A stretch of DNA of 64,000 bases. It comes from Duganella aceris (GTDB lineage: Bacteria > Pseudomonadota > Gammaproteobacteria > Burkholderiales > Burkholderiaceae_D). The stretch covers positions 248,001 to 312,000 of the forward strand of contig NZ_JAADJT010000003.1 in the NCBI RefSeq assembly GCF_011090165.1, written 5' to 3'. The notes beneath the pieces are model-generated. The model searched no databases and was not told the origin of the DNA. It saw only the letters and a program-made list of their open reading frames with translations. The position numbers were made by a program, and so were the translations under genes. This document shows, in pieces, positions 1 through 7,394 of the stretch; position 1 is the first letter of the stretch, and the number at the start of each line of letters is the position of its first letter.

Positions 1-229
1 GTGCCGTCGCCCGGACGGCGCTCATGAAGGCCGCAACTTCAACCACCTCGACCCGGCGCAGGAGGACAGCGCCACCGGCGTGGCCGCCGGCGCCCTCACC
101 GTCCACCTCGGCGCGGGCCTGACGCTGTATCAGGGCGGCAACACCGGCCAGCCCTGCCGCATCGTCACCCGGCGCGATGGCGAAAACATTTTAATCGGTG
201 GCGAAACCGCCTTCCGTAGCACTACGTAG
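1..229 (+). CDS. PhzF-family isomerase/epimerase, C-terminal part (5' end outside window)
   Basis: The window opens inside this gene. The frame whose codons start at position 2 stays open to a TAG at 227-229, giving about 75 residues. The tail contains GRNFNHLDPAQEDSATGVAA, which matches the conserved C-terminal E-D-x-x-T-G-x-A segment of PhzF-like isomerases/epimerases (phenazine biosynthesis-like family, diaminopimelate-epimerase fold), followed by a short strand-rich end (LTLYQGGNTGQPCRIVTR). Only the C-terminal domain is visible, so the substrate cannot be inferred; most family members outside phenazine clusters are uncharacterised. It is not coupled to the next gene (121 bp gap). Confidence 0.65.
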   Translation, partial: CRRPDGAHEGRNFNHLDPAQEDSATGVAAGALTVHLGAGLTLYQGGNTGQPCRIVTRRDGENILIGGETAFRSTT

Positions 230-350
230 CCCGCGCCCACTCTGGCGCGGCAAAACAACAGTAAATAAAGTTTGCTTGAGAAAATGATACAAAAACACAT
301 GTCGATATGACTATTTTGAATAGAATCAAACTTTTCATGGGAGACGACAC

Positions 351-2744
351 GTGTTCGCAACTACTACTTTACGCAAAGCCGTCCTGCTCAGCCTGTATGG
401 CGCCACCGCGCTGACGCTGACGCCGACCACCCGCGCCCAATCGGCGCCTGAAGCATCGCCTATGCAATCGGTCAGCGTGGTCGGTTCGCGCCGCGCCACC
501 ACCTCCTCCACCGACACCGTGGTGCCGGTCGATATCATCCCGATGAGCAAGTCCAGCGAACAAGGCGGCCAGTTCGATCTGGCGCAGACGCTGACCTATA
601 TTTCCCCGTCGTTCAACTCGACCCGCCAGAGCGGCTCGGACGGCGCCGACCTGGTCGACTCGGCCGCGCTGCGCGGCCTCGGCTCGGATCAAACCCTGGT
701 GCTGGTCAACGGCAAGCGCCGCCACACCACTGCGCTGGTCAACCTGTTCGGTGCGCGCAACCGCGGCAACACCGGCACCGACATGAACGCGATCCCGATG
801 CTGGCCATCAAGGACGTGCAGGTGCTGCGCGACGGCGCCGCCGCCCAGTACGGCTCGGACGCGATCGCCGGCGTGATGGACATTGGCCTGAAGAAAAGCA
901 AGGGCTGCGAAGCCATTGCCGGCTACAGCCAGTACGGCGAAGGCGACGGCAAGAACTATCTGACCTCGGCCTACTGCGGCGTCGACATCGGCAACGGCGG
1001 CGTGCTCGGCATCACCGGCGAGTACCTGAGCCGTGGCCGCTCGAACCGCGCCGAAGCGGACAACCCGCGCATCATCGGCGACAGCAAGACCGAGAACCAG
1101 ACCCTGTACCTGAACGGCGAACTGCCGACCGTCGGCGAAGGCCGGCTGTACTTCACCGCCGGCGTACAGAAGCGCGACGCGTCCAGCGCCGCCTTCGCGC
1201 GCGGCGGCGTCGGTTCCGACGACATCCCGAGCCGCAACTCGGCCGCGATGTACCCGAACGGCTTCGTGCCCTTCATCGACGCCCGCATCGACGACCGCTA
1301 CGCCACCATCGGCCACCGCACCAAGATCGGTGAATGGAACGCCGACCTGTCGCAGACCTACGGCTACAACAAGATGATCTATGACATCCGCCATACGATC
1401 AACGCCTCGATCGCCAACCTCGATCTGATCAAGGGCGGCAAGGGCATCAGCCCCGACCACTTCAACGCCGGCGGCTTCTCGTTCGAACAGCTGACCAGCA
1501 ACCTGGACTTCAGCCGCTTCTACGACGGCATCATGGGCGGCGGCCTGAACGTCGCGTTCGGTGGCGAGTACCGCCACGAGAACTTCAAGATCTTCGCCGG
1601 CGAAGCCGGTTCCTACATCGACGCCGACGGCGTCGGCTTCGGCGGCAACGCCGGCAGCCAGGGCTTCCCGGGCTTCCAGCCGGGCGACCGCGTGGACGCC
1701 GACCGCCACAGCACCGCCGCCTACCTCGACCTGGAGCTGGACGTGACGCCGACCGTCAAGGCCCAGGCCGCCGTGCGCTACGAGAAGTACAGCGACTTCG
1801 GTTCGACCAGCACCGGCAAGCTGGCCGGCAGCTGGCGCGTGGCGCCGCAGGTGCTGCTGCGCGGTTCGGCCAGCACCGGCTTCCGCGCGCCGTCGCTGCA
1901 ACAGATTTATCTGTCGTCGACCTTCACCGACTTCATCGGCGGCGTGCCGACCGAGGTGGTGCTGGCGCCGAACGGCGGCGTGATCGCCAACGCGGCCGGC
2001 ATTCCGAAGCTGAAGGAAGAGAAGTCGACCAGCTACACGCTGGGCACGACCTGGACCCCGACCCAGGCGATCTCGGTCACCGCCGACCTGTACCAGATCA
2101 AGATCAAGGACCGCATCGTGCTGTCGGGCCGCTTCAACGCCGACACCTATCCCGACCTGGCCGAGCGCCTGGCCGCGCTGGGCGTGGGCGAGGCGCAGTT
2201 CTTCGTCAACTCGGTGGACACCAAAACCAAGGGCCTGGACCTGACCGCGTCGCACAAGGCCAACTTCGGCGCCAACAAGCTGACCACCTACCTGGCGATG
2301 AACGTCAGCAAGACCGAAGTGATCGGCATCCATGCGCCGGCCTCGCTGAACGGCTTCGAGGACGTGCTGTTGTCGGAGAAGGAGCGCCTGTACATCGAGC
2401 AAGGCGCGCCGCGCTCGAAGGCGACGCTGGGCTTCGATTTCGTCACCGGTCCGTGGGAAAGCGATCTGAAGATCATCCACTTCGGCCCGCAGACGCTGGG
2501 CACCTTCGACGGCACCGCCGGCGGCGTACCGAATCAGCGCTACGAGTCGAAGACCTCGGCCGACCTGGCCTTCACCTACACCATCAACAAGAACATGAAG
2601 TTCAGCTTCGGCGGCAACAACATCTTCAACGTCAAGCCGACGTCGCAGGATGCCGACCAGACCGACAACGGCTTCAAGTATGAGAGCGTGCAGTTCGGCC
2701 TGAACGGCGCCTCCTGGTTCGGCCGCCTGTACGTCAAGTTCTAA
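351..2744 (+). CDS. TonB-dependent outer-membrane receptor
   Basis: 797 residues, start GTG at 351 preceded by GGGAGAC; the nearby ATG at 338 is in another frame. The first ~29 residues form a signal peptide (LLSLYGATALTLTPTTRAQ). A plug domain follows (about 40-190) with the typical ALRGLGSDQTLVLVNGKRRH and VQVLRDGAAAQYGSDAIAGV segments, then a long beta-barrel ending in an aromatic residue (LYVKF), as outer-membrane barrels do. No STN signalling domain is present, so it is a transporter rather than a sigma-factor-linked transducer. The substrate is not evident: no biosynthetic or hydrolase genes adjoin it. It imports a ligand (siderophore, oligosaccharide or similar) using TonB energy. Confidence 0.93.
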   Translation: MFATTTLRKAVLLSLYGATALTLTPTTRAQSAPEASPMQSVSVVGSRRATTSSTDTVVPVDIIPMSKSSEQGGQFDLAQTLTYISPSFNSTRQSGSDGADLVDSAALRGLGSDQTLVLVNGKRRHTTALVNLFGARNRGNTGTDMNAIPMLAIKDVQVLRDGAAAQYGSDAIAGVMDIGLKKSKGCEAIAGYSQYGEGDGKNYLTSAYCGVDIGNGGVLGITGEYLSRGRSNRAEADNPRIIGDSKTENQTLYLNGELPTVGEGRLYFTAGVQKRDASSAAFARGGVGSDDIPSRNSAAMYPNGFVPFIDARIDDRYATIGHRTKIGEWNADLSQTYGYNKMIYDIRHTINASIANLDLIKGGKGISPDHFNAGGFSFEQLTSNLDFSRFYDGIMGGGLNVAFGGEYRHENFKIFAGEAGSYIDADGVGFGGNAGSQGFPGFQPGDRVDADRHSTAAYLDLELDVTPTVKAQAAVRYEKYSDFGSTSTGKLAGSWRVAPQVLLRGSASTGFRAPSLQQIYLSSTFTDFIGGVPTEVVLAPNGGVIANAAGIPKLKEEKSTSYTLGTTWTPTQAISVTADLYQIKIKDRIVLSGRFNADTYPDLAERLAALGVGEAQFFVNSVDTKTKGLDLTASHKANFGANKLTTYLAMNVSKTEVIGIHAPASLNGFEDVLLSEKERLYIEQGAPRSKATLGFDFVTGPWESDLKIIHFGPQTLGTFDGTAGGVPNQRYESKTSADLAFTYTINKNMKFSFGGNNIFNVKPTSQDADQTDNGFKYESVQFGLNGASWFGRLYVKF

Positions 2745-2758
2745 GCATCGCGATGCGC

Positions 2759-2793
2759 AGCCGTCCGGTGAAAACCGGACGGCTTTTTTATTT
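2759..2793 (+). terminator. Rho-independent terminator after the TonB receptor
   Basis: Perfect 11-bp stem (AGCCGTCCGGT / ACCGGACGGCT) with a 4-base loop, followed by TTTTTATTT, 14 bp after the receptor stop codon. Isolates the receptor from the DUF2844 gene. Confidence 0.92.
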
Positions 2794-2921
2794 AGCGCTA
2801 CGATTCACGCATGGAAGCCCAAGCCATAAAGCGCGTAACGTTTGCTTACATCTCGCTAACCGCATCCAACTCAGGCCCGCCATACACTGCCATTGTCTTA
2901 ATTTTCGGCAATGGAGCGTCT

Positions 2922-3377
2922 ATGCGCCGCGCACTTATCCTGATGTTGTTCCTGTCCCTGCTGCAAGGCGCGCTGGCGTATGCCGCGCTGGGCAGCGCCC
3001 CGTCCAACTTCGGCGACGCGCCGGTGCGGCAAGCCGCGCGCAGCCTGGCCGCCGCCAGTGGCGACCAGGTCTACACCGTCAGCCAAAGCACGCTCGACAG
3101 CGGCACCATCGTGCGCGAGTACAGCGACGCCGCCGGCATCGTGTTCGCCGTCAGCTGGAACGGCCCCACCCTGCCCGACCTGCGTACGCTGCTGGGCGAC
3201 AAATTCGCCACCATGACCAGCGCCGCCGCCAAGCGTCCCAAGGCCGGCCACTCGCAACTGGCGGTCGAACAATCCGACGTGGTGATCGTCTCCAACGGCC
3301 ATATGCGCTCGTTCGCCGGCCACGCCTGGATCCCGAGCGCGCTGCCGGCCGGTTTCGACACCAACAGCATCGAATAA
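2922..3377 (+). CDS. DUF2844 family exported protein
   Basis: 151 residues from the ATG at 2922, chosen because GGAGCG lies just upstream and because it begins a clean signal peptide (MRRALILMLFLSLLQGALA); the frame is open further 5' but that part has no signal character. The mature protein is a small single domain with alternating strands (VYTVSQSTLDSGTIVREYSD, then GIVFAVSWNGPTLPDLRTLL). It matches DUF2844, a family of unknown function found next to DUF3443 in Burkholderiales, and here the DUF3443 gene starts 10 bp after its stop. The two are probably co-transcribed and may be a partner pair outside the inner membrane. No enzymatic motif was recognised. Confidence 0.85.
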   Translation: MRRALILMLFLSLLQGALAYAALGSAPSNFGDAPVRQAARSLAAASGDQVYTVSQSTLDSGTIVREYSDAAGIVFAVSWNGPTLPDLRTLLGDKFATMTSAAAKRPKAGHSQLAVEQSDVVIVSNGHMRSFAGHAWIPSALPAGFDTNSIE

Positions 3378-3387
3378 GGACCGCCGC

Positions 3388-5106
3388 ATGAAACGTATCC
3401 ATCTGACGGCAGCCCTGCTGAGCCTGGCACTGGCCGCCTGCGGCGGCGGCGGCAGCGGCACCTCCGCCACCACCGCCACCACCGAAAGCTCGATGCAAAG
3501 CGCGACCACCGCCACCCCGGTGGTCAGCATCAGCGCCACGCCGACCGCCACCACCAGCGGCCAGGTGATCACGCTGAGCTGGAACGTCAGCAATCCAGCT
3601 TCGACCAGCTGCGCCGCCTCCGGCGCCTGGAGCGGCACGCTGGCCACCAGCGGCACGCAGACCGTCACGGCGGGCGAGGCCGGCACCGCGTTCTACACCC
3701 TGACCTGCGGCGCGGCCAGCAGCACCACCAGCGTGGTGGTCAGCACGCCGCCGCCGTCGCCCAGCGCCAGCCTGACGCTGGCCCCGGCCAACATCAACAC
3801 CGCCCAGACCAGCGTGCTGAGCTGGTCGTCGGCCAACGCCACCAGCTGCACCGCCAGCGGCGCCTGGAGCGGCACCAAGGCCACGTCCGGCTCGGTGACC
3901 GTCACGCCTGGCGCCGTCGGCAACTTCACCTACAGCCTGGCCTGCAGCGGCGACGGCGGCACCGCCAACGCCAGCGCCGCGCTCAGCGTCACGGCCGCGC
4001 TCAGCAACAGCGCCGCCATCATCGTCGACAGCGGCCCGACCGGCGTCAGCGGCGCGATCAACGTGCCCTACGTCAGCGTCACCGTCTGCCGCCCCGCCAC
4101 CACCACCTGCCAGACCATCGACCACGTGCTGGTCGACACCGGCTCCTACGGCCTGCGCCTGCTGTCCAGCGCGCTCAACTCGACGCTGGCGCTGCCGACC
4201 GTCAAGACCGCCTCCGGCGCCGACGCCGGCGAATGCGGCAAGTTCATCAGCGGCTACACCTGGGGCGGCGTGCGCTCGGCCGACGTCAAGCTGGCCGACG
4301 AGGTGGCGTCCGGCATCTCGATCCAGGTCATCGGCGACACCGGCGGCAGCTACACCACCACGCCGTCCAGCTGCAGCAGCGCCGGCAACAACCTCGGCAC
4401 CTTGTCGGCGCTGGGCGCCAAGGGCATTCTTGGAATCGGCATGTTCAAGCAGGATTGCGGCACCGCCTGCGCCAACGCGGCGGTCAGCGGCGTCTACTAC
4501 GCCTGCGCCAGCGGTAGCTGCAGCGCCAGCGCGATGCCGCTGGCGGCGCAGATCAGCAATCCGGTGGCCTCGTTCGCGGTCAACAACAACGGCGTGCTGA
4601 TCACCTTGCCGGCGGTCGGCACCGCCGGCCTGACCTCGGTCAGCGGCACGCTGATCTTCGGCGTCAACACACAGAGCAACAACACCATCGCCACCGAAAC
4701 CATCTTCAAGGCCAACAGCGGCGGCGACTTCAGCACCACCTACAAGGGCAAGACCTACAGCGCCAGCTTCATCGACAGCGGTTCGAACGGCTACTTCTTC
4801 ACCGACAGCAGCATCCGCCAATGCTCCGGCGGCGACTTCTACTGCCCGGCCTCGACGCTGGCGCTGACGGCGACCAACAGCGCGTCCGACGCCAGCGCCA
4901 GCGGCACGGTCGACTTCAACGTGGTCAACCTGGTCGGGCTGGCGTCGACCATCACGGCGGCGCAGGTCGGCGGCACGGTCGGCAGCACCACCTCGTCGAG
5001 CAACTACTTCGACTGGGGCCTGCCCTTCTTCTACGGCCGCCGCGTGTTCGTCGCCATCGAAGGCAACACCGTGGCCGGCAAGGCCGCGCCGTTCTGGGCG
5101 TATTAA
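3388..5106 (+). CDS. DUF3443 lipoprotein; looks like a two-lobed aspartic protease
   Basis: 572 residues; AAGGA precedes the ATG. Lipoprotein signal with lipobox LAAC, then a Gly/Ser/Thr linker. Residues about 45-125 and 127-205 are two tandem Ig-like repeats sharing the signature (S/T)SC-A-ASGAWSGT. The DUF3443 part follows. It contains VLVDTGSYGLRLL (Asp at about 250), GILGIG about 95 residues later, FIDSGSNGYFF (Asp at about 463) and a terminal WGLPFFYGRRVFVAIEG. This order (D-T-G, hydrophobic-G, D-S-G, hydrophobic-G) is that of bilobal pepsin-like aspartic proteases. The protease assignment is my inference; the DUF3443 membership is a family match. Likely anchored to the envelope and expressed with the DUF2844 protein. 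Confidence 0.85.
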   Translation: MKRIHLTAALLSLALAACGGGGSGTSATTATTESSMQSATTATPVVSISATPTATTSGQVITLSWNVSNPASTSCAASGAWSGTLATSGTQTVTAGEAGTAFYTLTCGAASSTTSVVVSTPPPSPSASLTLAPANINTAQTSVLSWSSANATSCTASGAWSGTKATSGSVTVTPGAVGNFTYSLACSGDGGTANASAALSVTAALSNSAAIIVDSGPTGVSGAINVPYVSVTVCRPATTTCQTIDHVLVDTGSYGLRLLSSALNSTLALPTVKTASGADAGECGKFISGYTWGGVRSADVKLADEVASGISIQVIGDTGGSYTTTPSSCSSAGNNLGTLSALGAKGILGIGMFKQDCGTACANAAVSGVYYACASGSCSASAMPLAAQISNPVASFAVNNNGVLITLPAVGTAGLTSVSGTLIFGVNTQSNNTIATETIFKANSGGDFSTTYKGKTYSASFIDSGSNGYFFTDSSIRQCSGGDFYCPASTLALTATNSASDASASGTVDFNVVNLVGLASTITAAQVGGTVGSTTSSSNYFDWGLPFFYGRRVFVAIEGNTVAGKAAPFWAY

Positions 5107-5159
5107 CACTACTATTGGTAAATGATTATTTAATCAATCTGGCGCAATTGCCAAACATC

Positions 5160-5188
5160 TTGACCCTGCTGTAGAGCTTGTTTACAGT
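5160..5188 (+). promoter_or_regulatory. Candidate sigma70-type promoter for the first nucleotidase copy
   Basis: TTGACC (5160-5165), 17-bp spacer, TACAGT (5183-5188), 32 bp upstream of the ATG at 5221. The segment after the -10 (AGTCGCAACTTTAATTTTC) is repeated with few changes before the second copy at 7361. No transcription data. Confidence 0.5.
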
Positions 5189-5220
5189 CGCAACTTTAAT
5201 TTTCTTAACTAAAGGTAGCG

Positions 5221-7320
5221 ATGAAAGTAAATCGGCTGATATGGACGGCGACGGCTGCGGCCGTCCTCACCGCTTGCGGCGGTGGCGGTGGCGGCAAGGA
5301 CGCGAACGCGGAGCGGGCGATTCCCGAAGGCACCACCGTGACACTGGCGCTGCTGGAAACCACCGACCTGCAAGCCAGCGTGATGAGCTACAACTACTAC
5401 ACCATGGCCGAGGATACCAACCTGGGCATGGAGCGCACCTCGACGCTGGTCAACCAGGTGCGCGCCGAAAACCCGAACACCGTCCTGCTGGACAACGGCG
5501 ACAATCTTCGCGGCAGCCTGATGGGCGATCTGCAAACCCTGGTGGCGCCGGTCGGCTGCGACGGCACCATGGCCGTGCACAAGGCGATGAACGCGATGAA
5601 ATACGATGCCGGCGGCTTCGGCGACCACGAGTTCAATTTCGGCCTGTCGCTGATCAGCCAGATCACCAACACCGACCTGAAGATCATCGATATCCGCAAG
5701 CCCACCGGTCCCTGCGGCGCGCCCGCCTTCCCGCTGGTGCTGAGCAACGTCACCGGCGTCACGCTGGGCCGCGCGATCCTGCCGCCCTACGTGCTGCTGC
5801 CGCGCGACTTCGCCGCCACCGCGCCGGACGGCGGCAAGCTCAGCGTCAAGGTCAACATCGGCGTTATGAGCTTCGTGCCGCCGACCATGATGGAGTGGGA
5901 CAAGAGCAAGCTGGAAGGCAAGATCGTCGTCGGCGGCGTGCAGGAAGCGGCCAGGAAATACATCCCCGAGCTGCGCAGCAAGGGCGCCGACCTGGTGGTG
6001 GCGCTGTCGCACGGCGGCCTGGACACCAGCGCCTACAGTCCGACGATGGAAAACGGCAGCTACCACCTGGCCGGCACCGGCATCGACGCGCTGATGATCG
6101 GCCACTCGCAACTGATCTTCCCGCAAGCCCGGGAGCGCGGCGGCCCGGCGCTGGATCCATCGTTCGCGGCGCTTCCGGCCAGCGCCGGCGTCGACGCGGT
6201 CAACGGCTTCGTCAAGGGCGTGCCGACGGTGATGGCGCAATCGGCCGGCCGCCGCCTCGGCATCATCAAGCTGACGCTGATGTATAACGGCGGCAAATGG
6301 GTGGTGCAACCGGCCAGGACCACGGTCGAGGCGCGCGGCTTCAAGTACGCGGACGGTGTGACGCCGGTGGCGGCCGACCCGGCCATCGCGCCGCTGGTCG
6401 CCACCGAACACACGGCGGCCAAGGCGCTGACCGAGCAGTCGCTGGCCGTCACCGCCGACTTCGCGTCGCAAGCCTACTTCGCGCTGGCGGGCGACGTCGG
6501 CGCCACGCAACTGGTCAACCAGGCGCAGGCGGACTACGCCAGGCAAGTCATCGCCGCCAGCGGCGACGCCACCATCGCCGGCTACAAGGACTTGCCGCTG
6601 CTGTCGGCCAGCAGGCTGTTCAAGGCCGGCGGCAAGGGACCGCAGGACTATCTCGACCTGCCCGCCGGCGATCTGCTGGTGCGCAACGTCGGCGACCTGT
6701 ATCCGAACGGCGAAGACATCGTGCAGGTGCTCAAGATCAGCGGCGCCGAGCTGAAGTCCTGGCTGGAGGCGGTCGCCGGCCAGTATGGCCGCATCGATCC
6801 GACGCTGGAAACCGAGCAGGACCTGGTGCCGAGCTTCGCCGGCCTGCAAGACTACGACGTGTTCTACGCCGCGGACGACGCGCTCAGCTACGGTGTCGAC
6901 GTGACCCAGCCTGCCGGCGGCCGCATCGTCGACCTGCTGCATCAAGGCAAGCCGGTGCTCAACGGCGACAGCTTCCTGGTCGCCACCAGCAGCTACCGCG
7001 CCGCAGGGCTGGCGGGCGGCAAGACCGTGTTCAGCTCGCTCGATTCGGTGCAGACCATCTTGCGCAACTACCTGGTGGCGCAAGGCGTGGCCACCGGTCA
7101 TGTGGTGACCGGCCCGGGCAACTGGCGCTTCGTGCCGGTGCGCATGGCCGGTCCGCTGATCCTGCGCTCGGCGCCGGGCCATCTCGATCTGGCCGGCGGC
7201 CTCGGCGTGATCACGGCGGAAGGCGGCACCGACGCCAAAGGCTATGGCCGCTACACCGTGGAGCTGGGCACGCCGGCGGAGGAGCGCACGCAACGACGCC
7301 AGCGCAGCAAGCCGCGCTAA
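5221..7320 (+). CDS. 5'-nucleotidase/CpdB-type metallophosphoesterase lipoprotein, copy 1, altered metal site
   Basis: 699 residues, lipobox LTAC (Cys19). The N-terminal half is a metallophosphoesterase and the C-terminal half the 5'-nucleotidase substrate domain, as in UshA and CpdB. Aligned by eye with the tandem copy at 7395, the family motif D-x-H is D-L-Q here (Asp49, Gln51), the GNHE motif is GDHE (134-137) and GHSH is GHSQ. GHSQ also occurs in UshA, so that change is neutral, but loss of the D-x-H histidine removes a metal ligand and Asn to Asp alters another. The GD motif (Asp94) and the HGG segment are kept. Probably periplasmic nucleotide or phosphoester hydrolysis in origin; this copy may be impaired or have changed specificity. 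Confidence 0.85.
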   Translation: MKVNRLIWTATAAAVLTACGGGGGGKDANAERAIPEGTTVTLALLETTDLQASVMSYNYYTMAEDTNLGMERTSTLVNQVRAENPNTVLLDNGDNLRGSLMGDLQTLVAPVGCDGTMAVHKAMNAMKYDAGGFGDHEFNFGLSLISQITNTDLKIIDIRKPTGPCGAPAFPLVLSNVTGVTLGRAILPPYVLLPRDFAATAPDGGKLSVKVNIGVMSFVPPTMMEWDKSKLEGKIVVGGVQEAARKYIPELRSKGADLVVALSHGGLDTSAYSPTMENGSYHLAGTGIDALMIGHSQLIFPQARERGGPALDPSFAALPASAGVDAVNGFVKGVPTVMAQSAGRRLGIIKLTLMYNGGKWVVQPARTTVEARGFKYADGVTPVAADPAIAPLVATEHTAAKALTEQSLAVTADFASQAYFALAGDVGATQLVNQAQADYARQVIAASGDATIAGYKDLPLLSASRLFKAGGKGPQDYLDLPAGDLLVRNVGDLYPNGEDIVQVLKISGAELKSWLEAVAGQYGRIDPTLETEQDLVPSFAGLQDYDVFYAADDALSYGVDVTQPAGGRIVDLLHQGKPVLNGDSFLVATSSYRAAGLAGGKTVFSSLDSVQTILRNYLVAQGVATGHVVTGPGNWRFVPVRMAGPLILRSAPGHLDLAGGLGVITAEGGTDAKGYGRYTVELGTPAEERTQRRQRSKPR

Positions 7321-7329
7321 ACGTCGACC

Positions 7330-7363
7330 ATGTCACACCCACGTCATGTAGGGTGGTTAAAGT
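7330..7363 (+). promoter_or_regulatory. Pho-box-like direct repeat and -10 before nucleotidase copy 2
   Basis: Two GTCA cores exactly 11 bp apart (7332 and 7343; TGTCAC...CGTCAT) resemble the PhoB box. They end 10 bp before TAAAGT (7358-7363), the spacing seen at PhoB-activated promoters that lack a -35. The left core flank and middle bases are poor matches, so this is a candidate only. Confidence 0.4.
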
Positions 7364-7394
7364 CGCAACCTTGAATTTTCACTTCGAGGTTGCG

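Noticed and set aside
369-2480. 703-codon open frame on the minus strand opposite the TonB receptor
   Set aside because: It is low-complexity (Ala/Arg/Gly/Val), has no motifs and lies antisense to a clear receptor; a product of high GC at third positions.
3151-5109. 652-codon minus-strand frame across DUF3443
   Set aside because: Alanine/glycine-rich translation typical of an antisense shadow in GC-rich DNA; the plus strand has a signal peptide and family match.
6297-7394. N-terminal extension of the second nucleotidase
   Set aside because: This part overlaps the coding end of copy 1 in another frame; the lipoprotein signal at 7395 marks the real start.
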